DNA of 39,956 bases from Magnetospira sp. (GCA_028282245.1 JANQIL010000101.1:1-39956), one strand, 5' to 3'. Positions 10,774 to 18,965 are shown, numbered from the stretch's first letter. Translations and numbers: made by a program. Notes: generated by a model from the sequence alone, not told the origin.

Positions 10774-11021
10774 TGTTCGACTTTCCCAAATTCAACGGGT
10801 TCACTTGTAAATTAAATTCTGTTAATTGTCCACTTGAATCAGGAAATTCAGATGTAATATCTGCGCCAAGGCGCGAAGTTCGGATGGTCAATTTTGCAAG
10901 AATTAATTTAGATTTTTATGTAATTTATTAAAAGATTATGAATTTTTATTTTTCCTGTCTGGTTCCGCGTCCGCCCTCCACTGCGATGGCGTGGCGCGGG
11001 GCGCCCGCGTCCGGCGAATGG
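10774..11021. promoter_or_regulatory. A/T-rich spacer upstream of the YciC-like gene
   Basis: About 250 bases lie between the start of the YciC-like gene and the end of cobW. The stretch 10800-10960 is strikingly A/T-rich against the surrounding sequence (for example TAAATTAAATTC and TAATTTATTAAAAG). It probably contains the YciC promoter reading leftward, and possibly the end of cob transcription. No convincing intrinsic terminator or conserved RNA was found in it. Confidence 0.4.
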
Positions 11022-12050
11022 TCACGTGGTCAACAGGTCCCGGACCGCCGCCCGGTCCATCCCGTGCGGGCCGATCACCACCAGACGACTGGCCCGCCGC
11101 TCGCCCGCCGCCCAGGGGCGGTCGAAATAGCGGTCGACGCGCGGCCCGACCGCCTGCACGGCGTGCCGGAGCGCCTTGTCGGGCACGTCGAGGAATCCCT
11201 TTATCCGCAGCACGTCGTGCGCCGCCACGGCGCGCCGAATGGCGCCCTCCAGACGCGACGGGTCGGTCACCGGGCCGAGATCGACCACGAAGCTCTCGAA
11301 GTCGTCGTGATCGTGGTCGTGCGGGCCGTCATGGCGCGACGGCCGGCCATCCAGGTCATCCTCGGCCGCCGCCTGGAGCCCCAGCACCACCCGGGGATCG
11401 ATCCGCCCGTGCGCCGTGCGCACCACCCGCGCTCCGTCGCGCAGGCCGCCGCGCACGATTCCCAGGGCCCGTTCCAGATCGGCCGCCGTGGCGAGGTCGG
11501 TCTTGTTGAGCAACACCAGATCGGCGCAGGCCAGTTGGTCCTCGAACAGTTCGGCCAGCGCCTCGTGATGGTCGAGCGCCGAATCGGCGTCGGCCCGCGC
11601 CGCCACCGTCGCCGGATCGTCGGCGAACCGGCCGTCCGCCACCGCCGGGGCATCGACCACCGCGATCACCCCGTCCACGGTCAGCCGCGAGCGCACGTCC
11701 GGCCAGTCGAACGCCTTGACCAGCGGTTTCGGCAGCGCCAGTCCGGAGGTCTCGATCACGATATGGTCCGGCGGCCGAGGCCGGTCGAGCAGTGCCTCCA
11801 TGGTCGGCAGGAATTCGTCGGCCACCGTGCAGCACAGGCAGCCGTTGGTCAGCTCCACCACGTCGCCGTCGGCGCAGCCGGCGATGCCGCAGCCGTCAAG
11901 CAGGTCGCGGTCGATTCCCAGGTCGCCGAATTCGTTGATCACCAGGGCCAACTGGCGGCCGTTTGCGTTTTCGATCAGGTGGCGGACGAGGGTCGTCTTG
12001 CCGGCGCCCAGGAAGCCGGTGATCACGGTGGCCGGAGTGCGCGGTTTCAT
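11022..12050 (-). CDS. cobW: CobW GTPase of cobalamin biosynthesis
   Basis: The ATG at 12050 gives 342 residues; the longer frame upstream is the shadow of cobU. The P-loop GFLGAGKT is at 12-19, the COG0523 signature CLCC at 71-74, ETSGLALPKPL follows, and the guanine-specificity NKTD appears later. A His/Asp-rich loop, HDGPHDHDHDD, precedes the C-terminal CobW_C domain and is a likely metal-binding stretch. CobW is thought to deliver cobalt to the aerobic cobaltochelatase. Its ATG overlaps the cobU stop by four bases, and it is the last gene of the minus-strand cobS-cobC-cobU-cobW operon. The association with cob genes favours cobalt over zinc as substrate. Confidence 0.93.
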   Translation of the reverse strand: MKPRTPATVITGFLGAGKTTLVRHLIENANGRQLALVINEFGDLGIDRDLLDGCGIAGCADGDVVELTNGCLCCTVADEFLPTMEALLDRPRPPDHIVIETSGLALPKPLVKAFDWPDVRSRLTVDGVIAVVDAPAVADGRFADDPATVAARADADSALDHHEALAELFEDQLACADLVLLNKTDLATAADLERALGIVRGGLRDGARVVRTAHGRIDPRVVLGLQAAAEDDLDGRPSRHDGPHDHDHDDFESFVVDLGPVTDPSRLEGAIRRAVAAHDVLRIKGFLDVPDKALRHAVQAVGPRVDRYFDRPWAAGERRASRLVVIGPHGMDRAAVRDLLTT

Positions 12051-12583
12051 GTGCGGGCGGTGTCCTTCAGAACGAGGGGCAGGCCGGCGGTGATCAGAAC
12101 GACGCGGCGCGCCGCCTCGGCCAGGATCTGGTTGGTGGCGCCCTGAAGATCGGCGAAGCTGCGCTGCAATTCCTGACCCGAAATGCCGCCCAGGCCGACC
12201 TCGTTGGAAACCACCACTATGGGTTGCGGCGGATCGATCAGGAGGGCGCCCAGCGCCTTGACCTGCTGCGCCACGTCGGCCTGCGCGTAGATCAGGTTGC
12301 TGAGCCATAGGGTCACGCAATCGACCAGCACCGGACGGTCGGCGTCGCGAATCGCCGGCACCAGGTTGAGCGGCGCCTCGACCGTCGTCCAACTGTCGCC
12401 GCGCCGTTCCTTGTGGCGCCGGACCCGGTCCGCCATCTCGTCGTCGTTGACCTCGGCGGTGGCGATGTAGAGGCCGTCGCCGGCCGCCTCGACGAGCCGT
12501 TCGGCGAACGCGCTCTTGCCGGAGCGGATGCCGCCCAGAACCAGGGTGGCGGAGGGGAGCGGGGAGGTGTCGGGATCGCTCAT
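12047..12583 (-). CDS. cobU: Adenosylcobinamide kinase / adenosylcobinamide-phosphate guanylyltransferase
   Basis: The protein has 178 residues from the ATG at 12583; the 26 codons upstream lie in cobC and its spacer. The nucleotide-binding loop GGIRSGKS is at 17-24, and His57 in RVRRHKERRGDSW is the residue expected to be guanylylated. VVSNEVGLGG is also present, as is usual for the CobU/CobP family. The enzyme phosphorylates adenosylcobinamide and transfers GMP to give AdoCbi-GDP, the substrate of CobS. It is separated from cobC by 19 bases and overlaps cobW by four. Confidence 0.95.
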   Translation of the reverse strand: MSDPDTSPLPSATLVLGGIRSGKSAFAERLVEAAGDGLYIATAEVNDDEMADRVRRHKERRGDSWTTVEAPLNLVPAIRDADRPVLVDCVTLWLSNLIYAQADVAQQVKALGALLIDPPQPIVVVSNEVGLGGISGQELQRSFADLQGATNQILAEAARRVVLITAGLPLVLKDTART

Positions 12584-12602
12584 CGTGGGTCGTCCGTGTT
12601 GC

Positions 12603-13253
12603 TCAGTCGAGACCGCCGTCCGGCGGCACGTTGACCGCGCCGACCCGCCAAGCCGGGCCACGGCCGCCCAGGCTGCCGCCCGGGATGTGGTCGATGCGCG
12701 TCACCGACAAGTTGTCGACCCGGAAGGCAAGGGCCTGTTCCGGAGCGAGGCGCAGGGCGTGGGCCAGAACGGCGCGGATGGTGCCGCCATGGGCCACCGC
12801 GATCACGTCGCGCCCGGCATGCCGCGCGGTCAATTGTTCCACCGCCGGAGCGGCGCGGATGATCACATCGGCGAAGCTCTCACCGCCGGGCGCGCGGGTC
12901 AAGGCCGGAACGCGCCAGAAGTCGACCATCGCGGGATCGGCGGCGGCGTGCAGGTCGGCCCAGCTACGGTCCTGCCAGCCGCCGAAATCCTGCTCGGCGA
13001 AGGCGGCGACCGTCTCCGGGTCGGCCGGGCCGTCGAGGCCGGCCGCCGCGATGGCCGCCGCCGTCTGGCGGGTGCGGGCCAGCGAACTGACCACCCACAC
13101 CGCTCCGGACGGCAGGCGGCGGGCCAGCCCCGCGAAGGCTTCGGAGTCCGAGCAGTCGCAGGGCACGTCGGCGGCGCCGTAGATTCGGCCGCCGTGAACC
13201 TCCGGCGGCACCGGAGCGTGGCGGACCCACCACCAACGGGTGATCTCGCTCAT
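12603..13253 (-). CDS. cobC: Histidine phosphatase family protein (CobC-type alpha-ribazole phosphatase)
   Basis: The protein has 216 residues from the ATG at 13253, which overlaps the cobS stop by four bases. It is a phosphoglycerate-mutase-like histidine phosphatase: WVRHAPV near residues 9-15 supplies the catalytic His (RHA rather than the classic RHG). SSLARTRQTAAAI, EQDFGGWQ and VAHGGTIRAVLAH provide the other active-site residues. Between cobS and cobU its most likely job is removal of phosphate from alpha-ribazole 5'-phosphate or from adenosylcobalamin 5'-phosphate. The name is assigned from family plus context. Confidence 0.88.
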   Translation of the reverse strand: MSEITRWWWVRHAPVPPEVHGGRIYGAADVPCDCSDSEAFAGLARRLPSGAVWVVSSLARTRQTAAAIAAAGLDGPADPETVAAFAEQDFGGWQDRSWADLHAAADPAMVDFWRVPALTRAPGGESFADVIIRAAPAVEQLTARHAGRDVIAVAHGGTIRAVLAHALRLAPEQALAFRVDNLSVTRIDHIPGGSLGGRGPAWRVGAVNVPPDGGLD

Positions 13254-14026
13254 TGGACTCCTCCCAGAAGGGCGCCGATCAGGAAGCATACCGAACCGCA
13301 GAGTTGCATGGCGCCCAGCACGTCGCCGGTCTGGCCGCCCAGCCGTCGCTTGGCCCAGGCCGCGACCACCCAGGCGGCGAGGCCGCCGGCCGCCATCGCC
13401 GCGATTCCGGCCAGTGGCCCAAGGGCAATCAGCGCAATGGCGCCGCCAAGCAGCACGGCGGCGTTGGCCGGCCCCTCGCGCGGTTTGCCGGCCCCGCGCC
13501 CCAGGCCGTCGGCGCGCGCCGGAGGCAGCCGCAGCATGGCCTGCGGCAGCAGGCCGCGCGAGAACGCCTCGGCACCGACGAACAGGGCGACGGCGGTGGC
13601 GGCATCGCCGAGGCCGCCATAGACGATGATCCGCAGCAGGACCGCGAACAGGATGGCCAGGGCGCCATAACTGCCGAGTCGCGAGTCGCGCATGATTTCG
13701 AGCCGCCGTTCGGGGGTCGCGCCACCTGTTCCGTCGGCCACGTCCGCCAACCCGTCCTCGTGCAGGCCGCCGGTCGCCATCACGGTGGCCAGCACGGCGA
13801 TGGCGGCGCACAACAACGCCGGCAGCCCGGCCAGGTCGGCGGCCAGCCAGACGCCGCCGCCCAGCAGCCCGACCGCCAGACCGACCAGCGGAAACGCCCA
13901 TACGGCGCGGGCCAGCCGCCCGGTGCCGCCCGACCACGCCCGCGCCGGAACCGGCAGACGGGTCAGAAAGCCGAAGGCCAGCAGCAGATCGACGCCGACA
14001 TCGGCCGCCGAATCCCGGTCGGACAT
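13250..14026 (-). CDS. cobS: Adenosylcobinamide-GDP ribazoletransferase (cobalamin synthase)
   Basis: The ATG at 14026 is preferred over an in-frame ATG at 14071 because an AAGGAGC Shine-Dalgarno precedes it; this gives 258 residues. The protein is polytopic, with about six hydrophobic segments. It shows the family blocks LLLAFGFLTRLPVP at the N-terminus and GLHEDGLADVADG with the metal-binding acidic residues near the middle, then RRLEIMRDSRLGSYG. CobS joins AdoCbi-GDP and alpha-ribazole at the inner membrane. It is the first gene of the minus-strand operon. Only 77 bases separate it from the divergent cobT. Confidence 0.95.
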   Translation of the reverse strand: MSDRDSAADVGVDLLLAFGFLTRLPVPARAWSGGTGRLARAVWAFPLVGLAVGLLGGGVWLAADLAGLPALLCAAIAVLATVMATGGLHEDGLADVADGTGGATPERRLEIMRDSRLGSYGALAILFAVLLRIIVYGGLGDAATAVALFVGAEAFSRGLLPQAMLRLPPARADGLGRGAGKPREGPANAAVLLGGAIALIALGPLAGIAAMAAGGLAAWVVAAWAKRRLGGQTGDVLGAMQLCGSVCFLIGALLGGVQ

Positions 14027-14103
14027 CGCAAGGGCTCCTTTGCACAGCAACTTCGATGGGTTATAGGTCATCGGGCCGATTCATTGCCAGAAAGAAGAAC
14101 CGA

Positions 14104-15135
14104 ATGAAAAAACTGCCCGAAATCAAATCCATGGATGATCTGCGAGCTTTGCTCCAAGACCTTCCGGGACCCGACGACGCGGCGGCGCGGCGGGCGGCGG
14201 CGCGCGAGCCGCAGCTCACCAAGCCGCAAGGATCGCTCGGTCGCCTGGAGGACCTGAGCAAGTGGCTGGCCGCCTGGCAGGGGCGCCACCCGCCACGCCT
14301 CGATCTTGTCTCGGCGCATGTGTTCGCCGGCAACCATGGCGTGGCGGCACGTGGCGTGTCGGCCTTTCCGATCGAGGTGACGCGGCAGATGGTGGCCAAT
14401 TTCCTGGCCGGCGGGGCGGCGATCAACCAGCTCTGCAAGACCTTCGACGTGGCGCTCACGGTCGACGAGATGGATCTTGAGCGTCCGACCGCCGATTTCA
14501 CCCTCGGCCCGGCGATGACCGAGGCCGAGTTCGTGCACGCCTTCGCGTTCGGCATGAAGGCCATCGACCGTGACGCCGACCTGTTGTGTCTCGGCGAAAT
14601 GGGAATCGCCAACACCACCTCGGCGGCGGCCATCTGCCTGGCCCTGTTCGGCGGTACCGCCGACCGCTGGACCGGGCCGGGCACCGGCGTCGAGGGCGAG
14701 GCGCTGGGCCGCAAGACCGCCGTGGTCGGGGACGGCGTGGCCGTCAACCGGGCGGCGATGACCGATGCCCTGGAGGTGTTGCGCTGCCTGGGCGGACGCG
14801 AGCTGGCGGCGATTGCCGGGGCGGTGGTGTCGGCCCGCCTGTGGGGCATTCCGGTTCTGCTCGACGGGTTCGTCTGCACCGCGGCGGCGGCGCCCTTGCA
14901 GGCGTTCCGGCCGGGGGCTCTGGATCATTGCCGAATCGCTCACGGATCGGCCGAACCCGGCCATCGGCATGTGGTCGAGCATCTGGGCATGCGCGCCCTG
15001 ATGCACCTCGACATGCGGCTTGGCGAGGCGTCCGGAGCGGTGCTGGCGGTGGGACTCGCGCGGGCCGCCGTGGCCTGTCATGCCGGAATGGCGACCTTCC
15101 ACGAGGCATTGGTCAGCAACCGTAGCGATTTCTGA
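14104..15135 (+). CDS. cobT: Nicotinate-nucleotide--dimethylbenzimidazole phosphoribosyltransferase
   Basis: The ATG at 14104 gives 343 residues, close to family length; an ATG at 14056 would add 16 unlikely basic residues. The enzyme makes alpha-ribazole phosphate from nicotinate mononucleotide and 5,6-dimethylbenzimidazole. The family blocks are visible: LTKPQGSLGRLE, FAGNHGVAARGVSAFP, GEMGIANTTSAAAI and, near the C-terminus, MRLGEASGAVLA, whose Glu is the catalytic base. It diverges from cobS and completes the nucleotide-loop assembly set (cobT, cobU, cobS, cobC) in one place. No cobalamin riboswitch is possible in the 77-base gap. Confidence 0.95.
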   Translation: MKKLPEIKSMDDLRALLQDLPGPDDAAARRAAAREPQLTKPQGSLGRLEDLSKWLAAWQGRHPPRLDLVSAHVFAGNHGVAARGVSAFPIEVTRQMVANFLAGGAAINQLCKTFDVALTVDEMDLERPTADFTLGPAMTEAEFVHAFAFGMKAIDRDADLLCLGEMGIANTTSAAAICLALFGGTADRWTGPGTGVEGEALGRKTAVVGDGVAVNRAAMTDALEVLRCLGGRELAAIAGAVVSARLWGIPVLLDGFVCTAAAAPLQAFRPGALDHCRIAHGSAEPGHRHVVEHLGMRALMHLDMRLGEASGAVLAVGLARAAVACHAGMATFHEALVSNRSDF

Positions 15136-15192
15136 ATTGTGGCGAGCCGGCCGGGCAGATATTCTTGCCGTGGCAACGATGGAGACCGGTCC

Positions 15193-16122
15193 GTGAGCAA
15201 CGAGAAATTTCGACTCATTACCCGCGCCGATTTCGACGGGGTCGTCTGCGGCGCCCTGTTCCGCGAACTCGATATGATCGATGACGTATTGTTTGCCGAG
15301 CCCTGGCAGATGCAGCAGGGACGGATCCAGATCGGTGATCGAGACATCTCCGCCAACCTCCCCTTCGCGCCCGGCGTGCGTCAGTGCTTCGACCACCACG
15401 TCAGCGAGGCTGGCCGGGTCGACGCGCGCGACGAGGTGGTCAACGACCCCTCGGCGCCGTCGACCGCCCACGTGGTCTACGAGCACTTCGGCGGCGCCGG
15501 CGGGTTCCCGCTGATCTCGCCCGATCTGATGCGCGAGGTCGACCGCGCGGACTCGGCCGATTATCAGATCGAGGACATCCTCGCTCCCGATCAGTGGACG
15601 CTGCTCAACTTCCTGCTCGATCCGAGGACGGGGCTGGGCCGCTATCGGACCTTCGCGATTCCCGACGATCAGTTGATGATCGACATGATGACCTACTGCC
15701 GTCACACCCCGATCGACGAGATCATGCAAATTCCGGACGTCGAGGAGCGGTTGCACTGCTATCAGGGCGAGGTCGAGCACCACGAAATGCAGTTGCGTCG
15801 CAATGCCACCCGGCACGGGTCAACGGTGGTGGTCGATCTGCGGGCCGAAAAAACGGTCCATCCCGGCAATCGGTTCATCATCTACGGCCTGTACCCGGAC
15901 TGCAATCTTTCGGTGGTTCTGTCGCCCCGCCACGCGACCGACGGCCGAATCGAGATCGCGGTCGGCAAGTCGATCATCGACCGCTCGTCGACCGCCAATA
16001 TCGGCCAGATCCTGCTCGACCATGGCGGCGGCGGCCATCACGGCGCCGGAACCTGCCGGCTGCCCGAGGACCAGGTGGATGCCGCGCTGGCGGACATCCT
16101 GAGCAAACTGGGCGCCGCCTGA
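15193..16122 (+). CDS. DHH-family phosphoesterase (exopolyphosphatase / nanoRNase-like)
   Basis: GTG 15193 is chosen over the upstream 15139 start because GGAGACC precedes it and the intervening residues look non-coding; this gives 309 residues. DFDG at 13-16 replaces the usual DHD motif, DHH is at 67-69, and the C-terminal DHHA1-like signature GGGGHHGAG is near the end. These are the metal and substrate-binding elements of the NrnA/exopolyphosphatase-like DHH superfamily. The true substrate (oligoribonucleotides, pAp or polyphosphate) cannot be settled from sequence. It follows cobT by about 57 bases but has no obvious link to cobalamin. Its stop touches a GST remnant. Confidence 0.8.
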   Translation: MSNEKFRLITRADFDGVVCGALFRELDMIDDVLFAEPWQMQQGRIQIGDRDISANLPFAPGVRQCFDHHVSEAGRVDARDEVVNDPSAPSTAHVVYEHFGGAGGFPLISPDLMREVDRADSADYQIEDILAPDQWTLLNFLLDPRTGLGRYRTFAIPDDQLMIDMMTYCRHTPIDEIMQIPDVEERLHCYQGEVEHHEMQLRRNATRHGSTVVVDLRAEKTVHPGNRFIIYGLYPDCNLSVVLSPRHATDGRIEIAVGKSIIDRSSTANIGQILLDHGGGGHHGAGTCRLPEDQVDAALADILSKLGAA

Positions 16123-16247
16123 CGCTGGCCGACATCGGGCTCGTCGCCTATGCCCGGCTTGCTTCCGAGGGCGGTTTCGATCTGGCCGCCTATCCGACGG
16201 TCGCCGCCTGGGTGACGCAGGTCGAGGCGGCGCTGGAGATTTCCTGA
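16119..16247 (+). pseudogene. Glutathione S-transferase C-terminal remnant
   Basis: A frame running from 16119 to a TGA at 16245-16247 reads LTLADIGLVAYARLASEGGF and then DLAAYPTVAAWVTQVEA. The LTLADI and the aromatic-rich helix, then PTVAAWVTQVEA, are typical of the last 40 residues of bacterial GSTs. No start or N-terminal thioredoxin domain precedes it, because that position is occupied by the DHH gene in another frame. It is a gene scrap left by a rearrangement that also brought in the IS5-type fragment that follows at once. Confidence 0.7.
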
Positions 16248-16249
16248 AC

Positions 16250-16348
16250 CGGATCGGCGATTGGACGCCGGAGATCGTCAAGCGATCCGACACGGCCAAG
16301 GGATTCGAGGTGCTCCCGCGCCGATGGGTGGTCGCGCGAACCTCCGCG
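16250..16348 (+). mobile_element. IS5-type transposase remnant
   Basis: The frame starting at 16250 reads RIGDWTPEIVKRSDTAKGF and then EVLPRRWVVARTSA. Both VKRSDTAKGF and LPRRWVVERTFA-like sequence are hallmarks of the C-terminal region of IS5-family (IS427-like) transposases. The similarity stops near 16348 and the frame ends at TGA 16376-16378. The usual continuation (AWLGRCRRL) and the rest of the element are absent, so this is a dead remnant. It directly abuts the GST remnant, marking a rearrangement scar. Confidence 0.75.
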
Positions 16349-16499
16349 CAATCAATCGGTGTCGCGGTTGAAACTTGAATCCAGCATGGATTATCAAGGC
16401 TCGGGCGGTTTGATCGGTCTCGGCGAAAATTCTCTTGCCTTCCCGTCATGGCATGGGGTTTTCTTGGGCCCTCGCTACTGGGGGGAGGGGGAAACCACC

Positions 16500-17192
16500 A
16501 TGACTCAACGCCGCCTAGTCACCACTGCCGCTGCTATCGCCTTTGCGGGCGCGGTATCGCTGGCCCTGTCCGCCTGCGATGTGGAGACCACCAGCACCGT
16601 CTACCTGTCGGACCTTCAAGCCGTCGCCGAAACCGGCGAGGCCATGGCCGCGCCGGCCGTGATCGCGGTCGAAATGCCGGCCATGAGCACCTGCGAGGAG
16701 CAGGGCGTGGAAGTGGTGCCAATTCTAAAACGGTATCTGCACGACGCAACCAACCCGCGTTGCGAGAAGACCGGAATGAATGCCCGCCTTTTGCTGGACT
16801 TCAAGGCGCCGCTGATTCCAAAAGGCGAGTCCTTCACCGGCGCCGCCGCGCTGATGGCGGTGCCGGCGGAAGGCGCCGGAATCGAACTGCTCGCGGCGCT
16901 GAACCCCAAAGCCATCGATGCCGTGCTGAAGGAGGCCCGGGGTCAGTACATGCTCATCGACGGCGTGCCGGACATCGCCATGGCCGTTGACCTGGTCAAC
17001 GACACCCGGGCCGACGCCCCGTTGCAGATCCGCAACATCTTCCTTGCGGGCGAGCCGGTGCCCCACGCCACCACCATCACGGTGCCCCATCGGGATCAGG
17101 CGCGTCTGTCCCTGTCGGATGTGGCGGCGGCGGCGGCCGCCCAGGGAAAGTATGTGAGCGTGGCCACCCTGATGACCGTGGCGGCGGAGTAG
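16500..17192 (+). CDS. Small hypothetical lipoprotein
   Basis: The ATG at 16500 follows a GGAGGGGG Shine-Dalgarno and gives 230 residues; the longer frame upstream is not supported. The N-terminus RRLVTTAAAIAFAGAVSLAL followed by SAC is a lipoprotein signal peptide with lipobox LSAC and the lipidated Cys at 26. Two further Cys pairs occur in the mature part (around 60 and 81). No known domain was recognised. It stands just after the GST/IS5 remnants and before a long hairpin, and may be cargo of the rearranged region. Its function is unknown. Confidence 0.7.
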   Translation: MTQRRLVTTAAAIAFAGAVSLALSACDVETTSTVYLSDLQAVAETGEAMAAPAVIAVEMPAMSTCEEQGVEVVPILKRYLHDATNPRCEKTGMNARLLLDFKAPLIPKGESFTGAAALMAVPAEGAGIELLAALNPKAIDAVLKEARGQYMLIDGVPDIAMAVDLVNDTRADAPLQIRNIFLAGEPVPHATTITVPHRDQARLSLSDVAAAAAAQGKYVSVATLMTVAAE

Positions 17193-17621
17193 GCGGGCAA
17201 GGACACAGGTGAAGGCCGGGGGCGGCCCGCGCGGCGTATCTCGCTAGGAAGCGCTGGTCCGACGGCCTCGTTTGTCCGGTGCGCGGCGACCGCACTCCAA
17301 CGGCATCTTCGGCGGTCCAGGTCCGGTCGCGGTTGGGGCTGAGCCTCTACAGTCGAACGTGAAGAATCCCCAACCCGGCTTCAACGGGGTGGGGGTTCTT
17401 CACGATCGACGGGGTCGTGGCCGCCGCCGCCGCTCCCGGTCCCACCATCAAGACCGGTGCGAACCTATCCCGATGAACTCGTCTTTCGCTTCAATCGACG
17501 CCGCATCCGACACGCAGCCTTTCGATCCCTTTTTAAGACCCGTCCGGATTTTGGGGGCCATCTCCATGGTCCGCGAGGATGGCGGCATCCATAACGAATG
17601 AGGCACGGGAAGCGGCCATTC
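17193..17621. other. Non-coding stretch between lipoprotein and WD40-like genes
   Basis: About 430 bases hold no supported gene. The short plus-strand frame at 17272-17601 has no recognisable family or Shine-Dalgarno. The notable content is the long hairpin at 17359-17403. The remainder is unremarkable, with base composition falling from GC-rich to more A/T-rich toward the WD40-like gene. Confidence 0.5.
17359..17403. terminator. Long 18-bp hairpin between convergent genes
   Basis: GTGAAGAATCCCCAACCC at 17359-17376 pairs with GGGGTGGGGGTTCTTCAC at 17386-17403. The stem has one G-U wobble and one mismatch around a nine-base loop. It sits between the plus-strand lipoprotein gene and the minus-strand WD40-like gene. 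It could be a bidirectional barrier or RNA-stability hairpin; no poly-U run follows, so canonical intrinsic termination is doubtful. An element end or repeat unit is an alternative. Confidence 0.5.
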
Positions 17622-18797
17622 CTATTCTCCCAGAAGACGGGGCGCGAGTTCGATAATTTGAATGCCTTCGTGGTTTGCGTACGCGATTCTTCCGCCATCG
17701 GGACTGAAAGCGATGCCTTTCACAGATTCGATACGGTCGCCGTGAACCCCGAGCAGTTCTCCGGTTTCGATGCGCCAGACGACAACATAATCAATGCCCC
17801 GGTCACTACAGGTTGCCGCGATCAATCGACCGTCGGAGCTTGTTTTAATTCTTTTAATGCTGCACTCAGGTCCTCGATCCATGTTAATCTGTTGTCCCGT
17901 AAATGGATCCCAGGCGCGCAGGAGATTCGTCCAATCGTCATGCTCGACGTTGGAAAAATCCATCGGTTCTCCAGGAGCAAAAAGAGGTTTCTTGCTCCGT
18001 ATGTTCATATCTCCACCAGTAAGGAGAATTCCTCTGGACCGATCGAGCGCGATTGCGGTCACGTGACTCATGAAATAAGTCTCGAACATCGTGATGGGCT
18101 TATTTTTGGAAAGGCTCCACGAATGGATGAAACCTTCGCTTCCCGTGATAACAAGGTCGTGCTTTCGGGACAGCGCGACGAGGCGAAATCCACGGTTGTT
18201 TCCATATTCGTTTACGAACGGGCCGATACGCTTGAGAAGTGTCCAGTCGGACGTATCGAAGATGCCCAGGTAGCCCGTTTGCCCAATCGCCACGGCCGCC
18301 AGGTTCTGATCGATCGAGAAGTCGCCTGCATGGTTTGCCCCCCGCTTCGGCGGTGGGAGGGAAACGTGTCTGATCACTTTTCCCGTGGCCGTCGAAACCA
18401 GGCTCAGAACGTGTTCCGGATACTTGCGGGCGGATCCCATGAAGACGGTGATGATTTGCTGTCCATCCACGCTGAATTCCAAACTATCCGCATCTCCCGC
18501 GCCATAGTATTTCTCCGTCCAAACTTGGCGTCCGGACCGCAAATCCCACAAGTAAAGATCCTTGGCGCGCCAATCAATTCCCGATACGTACTTTCCGTCT
18601 GGACTCCAGGCAAGCGTTGCAATCGGCTCCGCGGTCGAGATGGTTTTTACGACTCGGCCAAGCGGCGGGAAGCCCTTAACAGGTTCTGCGCTTGCCTCGA
18701 CCGCCATGACCAATACTCCCAGAAGGCAGGAGAGAAATCGGACCAATAGGGCTTTTTTTGCGGCGATTTCCCACATCGACACAATGATGGTTCCCAT
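17622..18797 (-). CDS. WD40-like repeat exported protein
   Basis: The ATG at 18797 has a strong GGAGGG Shine-Dalgarno; this gives 391 residues. After a short N-terminal leader there is a hydrophobic signal (about 16-37, ending EASA) indicating export. The mature part shows degenerate WD40/beta-propeller repeats: ATLAWSPDGKYVSGIDW, LYLWDLRSG, SLEFSVDGQQI, VTAIALDRSRGILLTGGD, KTSSDGRLIAATCSD and GIAFSPDGGRIAY. It is probably a periplasmic propeller; no enzymatic motif is visible. The start codon overlaps the stop of the upstream GNAT fragment (TGATG). Base composition is clearly lower in GC than the flanking core genes, consistent with foreign origin. Confidence 0.75.
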   Translation of the reverse strand: MGTIIVSMWEIAAKKALLVRFLSCLLGVLVMAVEASAEPVKGFPPLGRVVKTISTAEPIATLAWSPDGKYVSGIDWRAKDLYLWDLRSGRQVWTEKYYGAGDADSLEFSVDGQQIITVFMGSARKYPEHVLSLVSTATGKVIRHVSLPPPKRGANHAGDFSIDQNLAAVAIGQTGYLGIFDTSDWTLLKRIGPFVNEYGNNRGFRLVALSRKHDLVITGSEGFIHSWSLSKNKPITMFETYFMSHVTAIALDRSRGILLTGGDMNIRSKKPLFAPGEPMDFSNVEHDDWTNLLRAWDPFTGQQINMDRGPECSIKRIKTSSDGRLIAATCSDRGIDYVVVWRIETGELLGVHGDRIESVKGIAFSPDGGRIAYANHEGIQIIELAPRLLGE

Positions 18798-18965
18798 CAG
18801 AATCCCTCCAGGACATAGTTTCCTCCCGTCTGCCGGACTCCCATCCGGCGCAGGAAGCGGTCGGCGCGGGCAGGCTCGATACCGGTGGTCACGTTGACGT
18901 GCAGGTCGCGGGCGCCATTGCGTTCGGCCCATTGGCGCAGGGCGTGCGGTAGTTTCACCCCAATG
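18797..18965 (-). pseudogene. GNAT acetyltransferase C-terminal fragment
   Basis: The minus-strand frame ending at 18797 contains LPHALRQWAERNGARDLHVN, then VTTGIEPARADRFLRRMG and RQTGGNYVLEGF. This resembles the last 50 residues of GNAT-type acetyltransferases (phage-like group). The open frame upstream to 19075 is unrelated and the acetyl-CoA-binding core is missing, so this is a fragment. Its TGA overlaps the ATG of the WD40-like gene, so it may still be translated and couple that gene. The family call is moderate. Confidence 0.45.

Noticed and set aside
13141..13158. Another copy of the CGGAGTCC repeat
   Set aside because: It lies inside cobC as ordinary coding sequence and lacks the opposite arm.
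14027..14103. Cobalamin riboswitch upstream of the cob genes
   Set aside because: The divergent gap is too short and lacks the B12-box; no other candidate was seen in the window.
17272..17601. Possible 109-residue gene
   Set aside because: No Shine-Dalgarno, no recognisable family, and it spans the long hairpin.
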